Shown here piece by piece: positions 1-5,713 of a stretch of DNA of 6,058 bases. This stretch comes from a bacterium UBA4883 (GTDB taxonomy: Bacteria > Bacillota > Clostridia > Oscillospirales > Acutalibacteraceae). The stretch spans positions 1-6,058 of the forward strand of contig DHDF01000003.1 of the NCBI GenBank assembly GCA_002399225.1, given 5' to 3'. A model generated the notes under the pieces. That model did not search any database. It was not told where the DNA came from and saw only the letters and a list, made by a program, of their open reading frames with translations. The position numbers and the translations under genes were made by a program. Numbering within the stretch: the stretch's first letter is position 1; every line of letters begins with the position of its first letter.

Positions 1-20
1 TACCACTGAACTACACTCGC
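1..20 (-). tRNA. 5' end of a tRNA, probably tRNA-Gly, cut by the window edge
   Basis: Read on the minus strand, the last 20 nt of the window give a tRNA 5' end: acceptor strand GCGAGTG, the linker TA, D-stem GTTC, then a D-loop beginning AGTGGTA. The GTGTAGTTCA..TGGTA pattern is typical of Firmicute tRNA-Gly genes reading GGA/GGG codons. The anticodon lies outside the window, so the amino acid is an inference from the acceptor and D-arm only. The gene has its own consensus promoter just upstream and lies about 93 nt past the clpE stop codon. The mature 5' end is placed at position 20, leaving a short leader of roughly a dozen nucleotides for RNase P to remove. Confidence 0.75.
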
Positions 21-113
21 ATTTCAGCGACGGCTATTATTATAGCACGACTCAGTGGCAGTTGTCAATAAAAAATTACAAATCTCCGCCTTTTTCTTTT
101 TATTTTTACCCGT
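21..113. other. Spacer between clpE and the tRNA, no terminator seen
   Basis: These 93 nt hold the tRNA promoter and leader plus an A-rich stretch (T-rich on the plus strand, about 89-107) directly after the clpE stop codon. No stable stem followed by a U-run is visible on the minus strand, so clpE has no recognisable intrinsic terminator here. Its transcript may run on into the tRNA or end by another mechanism. Confidence 0.55.
39..68 (-). promoter_or_regulatory. Consensus sigma-A promoter of the tRNA
   Basis: The minus strand carries a perfect -35 box TTGACA (63-68), an 18-nt spacer and a perfect -10 box TATAAT (39-44). Transcription would start near position 32-34, about 12-14 nt before the mature tRNA end. 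Both hexamers match the housekeeping consensus exactly, as expected for a strong stable-RNA promoter. It also means the tRNA does not depend on read-through from clpE. Confidence 0.88.
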
Positions 114-2423
114 TTATTGTAGAACTTGCAGTTGAATCCCCGTTTTATCATCCGCAGTCACTGCGATCCCGGTCAGAGAATCGCTTCCGCTTTCCACTAA
201 AGTCGAAGCAATTCTGTCTTCCACCTCACGGCGGATCAAATTGCGCAGATCCCTCGCGCCACTTTTTCCCCCGATTGCATGTCTTGCAAGCCACTGCGTC
301 GCTTTTTCATCATAAATAAACCGAGTACCGCGCTCTTTTAAAGTGGCAACATATTCATCAAGCATCAAATGGGCAATTTTTTCAAAATCATCTTCCGTCA
401 GCTGGCGGAAAACAACAATCTCATCCACGCGGCTGAGGAATTCCGGCCTCAGAAAATCCGAGAGGGCCTTCAGCGCCCGCTCTCGGCCCATATCGGTGTC
501 GCTGCGGGCAAACCCCAGGGTTCCTTCTTTTCTGTCGCTGCCGGCATTGGAGGTCATGACAATCACGGTGTTTTCAAAATTGACATTTCGCCCATGGGCA
601 TCGGTAATATGGCCCTCATCCAAAATCTGAAGAAGAATGTTCATGACATCCGGATGAGCCTTTTCGATTTCATCGAATAAAATGACAGAATAGGGGCGGC
701 GGCGGACCTTTTCAGTCACCTGCCCGGCTTCATCGTAGCCCACATAGCCCGGGGGCGACCCGATAATGCGGGAAACGGAATGTTTTTCCATAAATTCTGA
801 CATATCGAGACGAATCAGAGTTTCCGGGGTATCAAATAATTCCTTGGAAAGGACTTTGACCAGTTCGGTTTTGCCGACTCCCGTGGGGCCGACAAAAATG
901 AACGAAGCAGGTCTGCGGCGCGGGCTGATCTGCACCCGGCTACGGCGGATTGCGGCCGATACGGCGGCTACCGCTTCCTGCTGACCAATGATCCTGCCGT
1001 TGAGAACCTGTTCCAGTCCTGCAAGCTTCTTCATTTCATTTTCCTGAATCCGGCTTGCGGGGATCCCCGTCCAGAGTTCTATGACCCGCGCGACATCCTT
1101 TTCTTCAATGTTGGAGCCGAGCGCCGTCGGAGCAAGCTCTTTTTCTTTCAGCTGCAACCGGGAAATATTCGTGCGGATTTCAGCCAGCTTTTGATAATCC
1201 GGCTCCGTGCTGTCGGCTGTCATCTCCTCTTCCCGGTCGTGAAGCGCCTCCAGCTGGTCGGTATTTCTGTCATACTGCTCCATCGAAGCGTTCCTCAGCG
1301 CTGCACAGGCGCAAGACTCATCCAAAAGGTCAATGGCTTTGTCCGGCAGAAAGCGATCGTTGATATAGCGTTCTGACAAGGTGACAATTTTCCGGACGAT
1401 CGGGGCCGGCACGTGTACTCGGTGAAACTTTTCATAGTAGGGTTTAATGCCGTTGAGGATCTCCACCGTTGCCGGGATGGACGGCTCCGCAATGGTCACC
1501 GGCTGAAAGCGGCGTTCCAAGGCGGCATCTTTTTCAATATATTTACGGTATTCATCAAAAGTAGTGGCGCCGATAACCTGAATCTCTCCGCGGGAAAGCG
1601 CCGGTTTCAGAATGTTTGCGGCATTCATCGAGCCTTCCGCATCCCCTGTGCCAACCAGGTTATGCACCTCATCGATAAACAGGATAATATTGCCTTCCGT
1701 TTTAACCTCTTCCAGAAGGCCCTTGATTCTGCTTTCAAACTGCCCACGGAACTGCGTGCCAGCAACCAGAGCCGTCAGGTCAAGCAGGTGGATCTCCTTT
1801 TTGCGCAGGGAATTGGGAACATTCCCGTTGGCGATCCGCAGGGCAAGGCCCTCCGCCACCGCCGTTTTTCCCACACCGGGCTCTCCGATCAGGCAGGGGT
1901 TATTTTTGGTCCTGCGGCTGAGAATTTGAATGACACGCGCGATTTCCTTTTCTCTGCCGATGACGGCATCAATCTGTTTTGCCTTGGCTTTTGCCGTCAA
2001 ATTGGTACAGTAGGCATCCAGGTGTTTGCGCTTCGTCTTATGTTTTTCTTTCGGAGTTTTCTTAGAAGAAGACTCCCCGTTCTGAACCTGTTCCGGACTG
2101 TTTGCGCCGCCCGGAAAAATATTCTGAATGAACGGAAACGTCGCTGCTCCTCCGGGCACAAAACCGCTCAGGGGATTATTGTCAGCATTGTTTTCTTCCG
2201 CATTGGGATTCTGTTGATTCTCATTTATCATTTCACCCAATTCAGATTCCATTGCCTCCATCTGTTCATCGGTAATTCCCATCTGATCCAGCAAATCATT
2301 TACCGGCTTTATGCCGAGTTCCTTTGCGCAAATCAGGCAGAGGCCGCGACTTTCTCCCAGGTCGTTCGACGGTGTGAGAAAGACAACTGCCGGCCTTTTA
2401 TGGCATTTGGAACACATGATCAT
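114..2423 (-). CDS. clpE: ClpE-like AAA+ unfoldase with N-terminal zinc finger (ClpP partner)
   Basis: A 769-aa Hsp100/Clp ATPase that would unfold substrates with ATP in the cytoplasm and feed them to the ClpP protease. It has a CxxC...CxxC zinc finger (C4, C7, C29, C32) and a polar, Asn/Gln-rich linker (about 66-135) containing an FPF..FPGG segment like that of Bacillus ClpE. Domain D1 has Walker A GEPGVGKT (180-187), Walker B ILFIDE (247-252) and ALERRF (301-306). A short middle region with a degenerate UVR-like helix follows (about 407-430). D2 has Walker A GPTGVGKT (512-519), Walker B ILFDEIE (581-587), sensor 1 TSNAG (624-628) and a sensor-2 GAR segment (722-724). LGF at 636-638 fits the ClpP-docking tripeptide. 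The double-Clp_N domain of ClpC/ClpA is absent, which with the zinc finger favours ClpE. Both ATPase sites look intact. The first ATG (2423) is preceded by AGAAG 9 nt upstream; codon 3 is an alternative ATG. Clostridial members are often named only as Clp ATP-binding subunits, so the symbol is less certain than the family. Confidence 0.95.
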   Translation of the reverse strand: MIMCSKCHKRPAVVFLTPSNDLGESRGLCLICAKELGIKPVNDLLDQMGITDEQMEAMESELGEMINENQQNPNAEENNADNNPLSGFVPGGAATFPFIQNIFPGGANSPEQVQNGESSSKKTPKEKHKTKRKHLDAYCTNLTAKAKAKQIDAVIGREKEIARVIQILSRRTKNNPCLIGEPGVGKTAVAEGLALRIANGNVPNSLRKKEIHLLDLTALVAGTQFRGQFESRIKGLLEEVKTEGNIILFIDEVHNLVGTGDAEGSMNAANILKPALSRGEIQVIGATTFDEYRKYIEKDAALERRFQPVTIAEPSIPATVEILNGIKPYYEKFHRVHVPAPIVRKIVTLSERYINDRFLPDKAIDLLDESCACAALRNASMEQYDRNTDQLEALHDREEEMTADSTEPDYQKLAEIRTNISRLQLKEKELAPTALGSNIEEKDVARVIELWTGIPASRIQENEMKKLAGLEQVLNGRIIGQQEAVAAVSAAIRRSRVQISPRRRPASFIFVGPTGVGKTELVKVLSKELFDTPETLIRLDMSEFMEKHSVSRIIGSPPGYVGYDEAGQVTEKVRRRPYSVILFDEIEKAHPDVMNILLQILDEGHITDAHGRNVNFENTVIVMTSNAGSDRKEGTLGFARSDTDMGRERALKALSDFLRPEFLSRVDEIVVFRQLTEDDFEKIAHLMLDEYVATLKERGTRFIYDEKATQWLARHAIGGKSGARDLRNLIRREVEDRIASTLVESGSDSLTGIAVTADDKTGIQLQVLQ

Positions 2424-2454
2424 TTCAGCTCACTTCTTTTCTTTATCATTCTAT

Positions 2455-2482
2455 ATGATACCATAAAATAACGGAATTACAA
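2455..2482 (-). promoter_or_regulatory. Candidate promoter of clpE
   Basis: In the 63-nt gap between pgsA and clpE the minus strand shows TTGTAA (2477-2482), a 16-nt spacer and TATCAT (2455-2460), about 31 nt before the clpE start codon. Each hexamer has two mismatches to the housekeeping consensus and the spacing is slightly short, so this is a moderate candidate. No GGTCAAA-type CtsR heptads and no CIRCE element are visible nearby. Confidence 0.4.
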
Positions 2483-2486
2483 GTTT

Positions 2487-3098
2487 TTATCCGTGTCTCT
2501 TTTTATCCATAACCTCGTCGATATCAATCCGATACTTCGGATCGTCGGAACGCATAATTTTGAAGTAGATCTTTGCGTACCGCACAAACGCATAAATCAT
2601 GAACGCCGCAGTGATGGAAAGCAGAGTGACCGACACGGTCAGGTTTTCGATTCCCCAGACTCCCTTCAGCAGCACAATGGCCCCGAAAGAAAGATAGAAC
2701 AGGACGGTTGCGATCTTTCCATACCACATGGAGCCGCCGGGGCGCTTTCGCTTCTTGCTGATGAGAAAGATCCCCCCGGCAACCATCAGGGATTCCTTCA
2801 CGATAAAAACCATCAGAAACGGAATGAGAATCGGCTGTTTGACCGCAAGGCAAATTGCTATCGAACCCTGTGTCAGCTTGTCGGAAAGCGGATCCAACAT
2901 CTCTCCAAGTTCCGTGCCCTGGTGGCACTTGCGCGCGATCAGGCCGTCCAGCATGTCGGTCAGGCCGGAAAGAATTAAAATCGCGGCTGCTTTCAGGACT
3001 CGGTCTTCCTCGTAATAAATTACGAAAGGAATAATCAGCGCAATCCTCAAAATGGTCAGCGTATTGGGCACATTAAAGTTTTTGTTTCTCGTCTGCAT
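2487..3098 (-). CDS. pgsA: CDP-alcohol phosphatidyltransferase, probably phosphatidylglycerophosphate synthase
   Basis: A 203-aa integral membrane enzyme that should transfer a phosphatidyl group from CDP-diacylglycerol to an alcohol, most likely glycerol-3-phosphate, the first committed step to phosphatidylglycerol. The family signature DxxDGxxARx8GxxxDxxxD is complete: D48, D51, G52, A55, R56, G65, D69, D73, the metal and CDP-binding residues. About six hydrophobic segments are visible, the first after the typical NVPNTLTILRI opening (about residues 9-19). A GK-x2-T segment (128-132) also fits PgsA. The charged C-terminal tail (about 183-203) is probably cytoplasmic. The length is close to the usual 180-200 aa. 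The start overlaps the end of cvpA by 26 nt, with GGGG 9 nt upstream as a modest ribosome site, which suggests translational coupling. The fold is certain; the acceptor alcohol is inferred from N-terminal similarity, and a related cardiolipin or inositol-phosphate type enzyme cannot be excluded. Confidence 0.92.
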   Translation of the reverse strand: MQTRNKNFNVPNTLTILRIALIIPFVIYYEEDRVLKAAAILILSGLTDMLDGLIARKCHQGTELGEMLDPLSDKLTQGSIAICLAVKQPILIPFLMVFIVKESLMVAGGIFLISKKRKRPGGSMWYGKIATVLFYLSFGAIVLLKGVWGIENLTVSVTLLSITAAFMIYAFVRYAKIYFKIMRSDDPKYRIDIDEVMDKKRHG

Positions 3099-3627
3099 CC
3101 CAGTTTACCCCATTCAAAATATTGGCTCGAAACAATGAATCAACCGGATTTTTCTGTTCCGTGTACTGAAAAATTTTAGAGCTTCCAATTCCTTTCCAGG
3201 CAGGCTTGGCGGCGGCGCCGGCAGGGACCGCAAGGCGCGTTAAGGCGCAAATGACAAACACAACGGCCACTCCCTTGACCAGCCCAAACACGCCTCCCAG
3301 CAGCGCATTGACCTGACGCAGAACCGGAAGCCGGAAAAGATGGTCGGCAGCAGAGGCAATCAGATGAACCAGAATCTCCATGATGACAAACAGGATAATC
3401 ACCGCCAAAGCTTTGTTCATCGCCCGGCCGGGGTGGAAAGACGGCAGTATTTTAGCAACATACGGGGACGCGGCGGCGGCAAACCGCCCCGAAAGGCGTA
3501 TGGAAAAAACGAGGGATGCCAGGAAACCGGCAAGTTCAACGAACGACCGGACAATCCCCCGGCGAAAACCGAAAACAATAAAGACCAAAAGGATACCAAG
3601 CAGCACAAGGTCGTAAAAGGTCCCCAC
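3073..3627 (-). CDS. CvpA family membrane protein, GTG start
   Basis: A 184-aa polytopic protein of the CvpA (colicin V production) family, close in size to Bacillus YshB. Hydrophobic segments lie at about residues 5-20, 27-45, 71-93 and 106-131. Family features are the GFRRG..RS..ELAGF stretch after the first segment and NALLGGVFGLVKG before the last. The C-terminal third is soluble and ends in a charged tail. The molecular function of the family is not well defined; it is linked to envelope maintenance and, in E. coli, to colicin V secretion and purF expression. The reading frame is open upstream to an ATG at 3867, but that extension is basic, Cys-rich and unlike CvpA, and it overlaps the upstream gene by about 150 nt. 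The GTG at 3627 follows GGGAGG by 6 nt and begins exactly at the family core, so it is chosen. It overlaps pgsA downstream by 26 nt. Confidence 0.9.
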   Translation of the reverse strand: MGTFYDLVLLGILLVFIVFGFRRGIVRSFVELAGFLASLVFSIRLSGRFAAAASPYVAKILPSFHPGRAMNKALAVIILFVIMEILVHLIASAADHLFRLPVLRQVNALLGGVFGLVKGVAVVFVICALTRLAVPAGAAAKPAWKGIGSSKIFQYTEQKNPVDSLFRANILNGVNWDADEKQKL

Positions 3628-3633
3628 TTTTTG

Positions 3634-3639
3634 CCTCCC
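3634..3639 (-). promoter_or_regulatory. Ribosome binding site fixing the cvpA GTG start
   Basis: GGGAGG on the minus strand lies 6 nt upstream of GTG at 3627 (spacer CAAAAA). This near-ideal Shine-Dalgarno site decides for the internal GTG over the upstream ATG at 3867. Confidence 0.85.
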
Positions 3640-3679
3640 TGAAAGGAAATAAGCACACCAATTTATCCGCATACAAAGC

Positions 3680-3708
3680 AATATATCACAAAACAGCCGT
3701 TTGCACAA
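3680..3708 (-). promoter_or_regulatory. Candidate extended -10 promoter for cvpA-pgsA
   Basis: The 86-nt gap between the propeller gene and cvpA contains TTGTGC (3703-3708), a 17-nt spacer and TATATT (3680-3685), preceded by TGA, which gives the extended -10 pattern TGnTATATT. Spacing is optimal. The predicted transcript would have a leader of about 45 nt before the cvpA GTG. The -35 box is flanked by a direct repeat that could bind a regulator. Confidence 0.6.
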
Positions 3709-3715
3709 GCCGTTT
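3695..3715. repeat. 8-bp direct repeat flanking the cvpA -35 box
   Basis: AGCCGTTT occurs at 3695-3702 and again at 3708-3715, a 13-nt period (AAACGGCT on the coding strand). The copies sit on either side of the -35 hexamer, and the outer one overlaps the stop codon of the upstream gene. It looks like a possible tandem operator, but two 8-bp copies could also be chance. Confidence 0.4.
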
Positions 3716-4946
3716 AACGGTCGGAAACCATCCGGACTTCCGAAACCCCAAGCACATAAGCGGAAGTTTCGTCCCGTATGGCAACTGCTTTCGCATCGCT
3801 GCCCGCATCCCGGTTGCCGGCGGAGCCGGCGGGGGACGAGGTGTAAAAATAAACCTTTGGGCCGCACAGAGCGGCCACTGCGGAACCAAAAGCGGAAACG
3901 GAGCGGATCGTTCCCTGCAAAGACGGGGAAAGAATTTCCTGCCCGGAATGGCTGAGAAGCACCAAACTGGAATTTGCAGAACCCTCATAGGGCAACAGCC
4001 CTACCGCCGCCAGGCCGTCGGAAGAACTGTAAGCCGTCAGACGTTTGCCGGCATAGCTGAATTCAGCTTTCGAGCGGCGGCCCACATCAAGGAACTCGGC
4101 AGCCCGATCCCCGAATGCAGTCACGGAATTGTCTCCGTCCCACGAAACGGCAAACAGAAGATTTCCTTCATACACCGCAAACGGCTGCTGTGTCTTGGTG
4201 CTGTTGAGATTCAGCAGGTAGATGACCGACTTCACAGCCCCATTTGCCACGTTGACTCCGGTAACAGCCGCCATATTTCCTTTCGGATTCAGGGCGATCG
4301 CTGTCGGGTAATAGTCTGAGAACCAGTAATGGGACTGTTCACGGCCGTCCGAGGTGTAGGCGGTCAGTTCCCCGCAGTACCCCTCGGCTTCGGTCAGCAG
4401 CGCATACCCGCCTTGGCGGTCCAGCGCGCCGGAAATGATATTCTGGCTCAGGCTGGCCTTTTGAAACGTCTGATTGAAGCCTTCCAGCTGATAGCCTCTT
4501 CCGCCGAGATTATACAGCAGCATCCGGTTTCCGTTAAACCGGAGGACCGGGTCGCTGAAACTGTGCTGACGGGAAACCAGCTCTTTTGCTGTGGAATTCA
4601 GCAGGGTGAGCGAGGTGTCGCTCGCAAAGCAGAGATTTTTATCGACGGCAAGAAAATTCTGCGGCTGAACGGAGGTGCCGGCAATGGAATGAGGGTATCC
4701 GTCGCCCATACCCATGCCGACCACTTTCGTCTGCACCCACTCCAGAACATTGGCCGGGGTAAGATTTTCCCTGTTCATCCACCCGAGAGTCCCAAGGATG
4801 CACAGAAACAGGATCAGGGCAATCCGGTAAACCCAGCGCGGAACCGTACGCTCCCCGAAAATAGGCGGCCGCCTACCCGCTTTCGGGGGATGATCCCTTG
4901 TCATGTCAAATTCCGAAGTATCGTAGCGCCGCCCGTTTTCAGACAT
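3714..4946 (-). CDS. Membrane-anchored beta-propeller-like protein, DUF5711-like, function unknown
   Basis: A 410-aa protein with a polar, arginine-rich N-terminus (1-38), one hydrophobic segment (about 39-57) and a large domain after it. Basic residues before the segment and no signal-peptidase site suggest a signal anchor with the C-terminal domain outside the cell. From about residue 88 the sequence is a run of short alternating beta-strands with turn motifs (for example NFLAVDKNLCFASDTSLTLL, SHYWFSD..PTAIALNPKGNMAAVTG, SLVLLSHSGQEILS). This is the pattern of a WD40/YVTN-like propeller without catalytic residues I can identify. It resembles the Clostridia family DUF5711, from memory. A Gly/Ser/Ala-rich turn (about 370-383) precedes the last strands. 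The start overlaps the truA stop as ATGTCTGA (8 nt), with AAGGA 11 nt upstream, so translation is probably coupled to truA. No frameshift is seen. A scaffold or sensing role in the envelope would be speculation. Confidence 0.88.
   Translation of the reverse strand: MSENGRRYDTSEFDMTRDHPPKAGRRPPIFGERTVPRWVYRIALILFLCILGTLGWMNRENLTPANVLEWVQTKVVGMGMGDGYPHSIAGTSVQPQNFLAVDKNLCFASDTSLTLLNSTAKELVSRQHSFSDPVLRFNGNRMLLYNLGGRGYQLEGFNQTFQKASLSQNIISGALDRQGGYALLTEAEGYCGELTAYTSDGREQSHYWFSDYYPTAIALNPKGNMAAVTGVNVANGAVKSVIYLLNLNSTKTQQPFAVYEGNLLFAVSWDGDNSVTAFGDRAAEFLDVGRRSKAEFSYAGKRLTAYSSSDGLAAVGLLPYEGSANSSLVLLSHSGQEILSPSLQGTIRSVSAFGSAVAALCGPKVYFYTSSPAGSAGNRDAGSDAKAVAIRDETSAYVLGVSEVRMVSDR
3816..3830. repeat. GC-only inverted repeat inside the propeller gene
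   Basis: GCCGGC (3816-3821), a 3-nt loop and GCCGGC again (3825-3830) can form a 6-bp all-GC stem in the mRNA, in the codons of the Gly/Ala/Ser-rich turn near residues 373-377. No U-run follows, so it is not a terminator. It may simply reflect the repetitive codons. Confidence 0.4.
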
Positions 4947-5697
4947 TGAGCTTCACGTCCTTATAAAAGACCTTGTTCAGATACAGTCCCTGAGGTGGGG
5001 CGGTGGGCCCCGCCGCCTTGCGGTCGCGCGCCGCAAGAATCCGTTTCATGTCCTCCGGCACCAGCTTTCCCTCCGCCACCCGGAGCATGGTGCCGACCAG
5101 AATGCGGACCATATGATACAAAAATCCGTCTGCCGTTACAAAAAAGCTGACTTTTCCGCCGTTCCGCATCCATCTTGCCTCGGTCACCGTGCGCGTCAGA
5201 TTACCGCGCTCCCGGGCATCCACGGCGCAGAAAGAGGTAAAGTCGTGGGACCCGGTCAGACAGGCGGCGGCCCGGTTCAGCCGGGGCAAATCCAGCGGGT
5301 ACCAGTAATGCAGCGCCCTTCCGTTCAAAAAAGGATTCCGGATCTTTTCATTCCAGATCAGGTATTCATATTCCTTGCCGAGGCAGGAATACCGCGCGTG
5401 AAACTCTTCCGGGACCTCCCGGCAGGAAAGCACGGCGATATCGTCCGGAAGGAAATGGTTCAGCGCGCCGGTCAGCCGCTCGCACGGGATTGCGCGGTCC
5501 GTACGAAGGCTGACGCAGAATTTGCGGGCATGAACGAACGCATCGGTCCTGCTGCAGGCCTTGATCTCCGGCTGACTTCCCAGGACCCGCCCCAAAGCCT
5601 GCTGAAAAACCTGCTGAATGGAAACGGCGTTCTGCTGAATCTGCCAGCCATGGTAGTCTGCCCCGTCAAAGCAGAGGGTAAGCAGTAGGTTTCTCAT
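4939..5697 (-). CDS. truA: tRNA pseudouridine(38-40) synthase TruA
   Basis: A 252-aa cytoplasmic enzyme that isomerises uridines 38-40 in the anticodon stem of many tRNAs to pseudouridine. The N-terminus MRNLLLTLCFDGADYHGWQ is typical. The catalytic aspartate is D52 in CSRTDAFVHA; most TruA proteins have Gly where F54 stands. Other conserved parts are KEYEYLI (109-115, with the active-site tyrosine), HDFTSFCA (151-158) and FLYHMVR (192-198) of the C-terminal half. The length fits the family (about 245-270). The frame is open to an ATG at 5796, but that extension overlaps ecfT. The ATG at 5697 has AAAGGAG 6 nt upstream and matches the family start. The gene lies 16 nt after ecfT, the common Firmicute ecfT-truA arrangement, and overlaps the next gene by 8 nt. 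In many Firmicutes truA is followed by rplM-rpsI; here it is not. Confidence 0.96.
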   Translation of the reverse strand: MRNLLLTLCFDGADYHGWQIQQNAVSIQQVFQQALGRVLGSQPEIKACSRTDAFVHARKFCVSLRTDRAIPCERLTGALNHFLPDDIAVLSCREVPEEFHARYSCLGKEYEYLIWNEKIRNPFLNGRALHYWYPLDLPRLNRAAACLTGSHDFTSFCAVDARERGNLTRTVTEARWMRNGGKVSFFVTADGFLYHMVRILVGTMLRVAEGKLVPEDMKRILAARDRKAAGPTAPPQGLYLNKVFYKDVKLNV

Positions 5698-5703
5698 GAA
5701 CTT

Positions 5704-5710
5704 CTCCTTT
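5704..5710 (-). promoter_or_regulatory. Ribosome binding site fixing the truA start
   Basis: AAAGGAG lies 6 nt upstream of ATG at 5697 on the minus strand, within the 16-nt gap after the ecfT stop codon. It supports the short TruA start over the upstream ATG at 5796. Confidence 0.85.
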
Positions 5711-5713
5711 CCT

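Noticed and set aside
2453..2464. Small inverted repeat TATG...CATA near the clpE -10 box
   Set aside because: Arms of 4 bp in AT-rich DNA are expected by chance, and the outer bases do not pair.
1413..2471. 352-aa open frame on the plus strand
   Set aside because: It lies almost wholly antisense to the conserved zinc-finger and D1 region of the Clp ATPase. Its translation shows no recognisable domain, and it is explained by codon bias of the real gene.
2472..2493. Possible terminator after pgsA (CGGA...TCCG followed by TTATTTT)
   Set aside because: The stem is only 4 bp with a 14-nt loop, too weak for an intrinsic terminator, and it overlaps the candidate clpE -35 box.
3714..3850. Possible frameshift in the C-terminal end of the propeller protein
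   Set aside because: The frame remains strand-like after the Gly/Ser-rich turn (AKAVAIRDETSAYVLG), and the alternative minus-strand frame there has no recognisable domain, so the gene looks intact.
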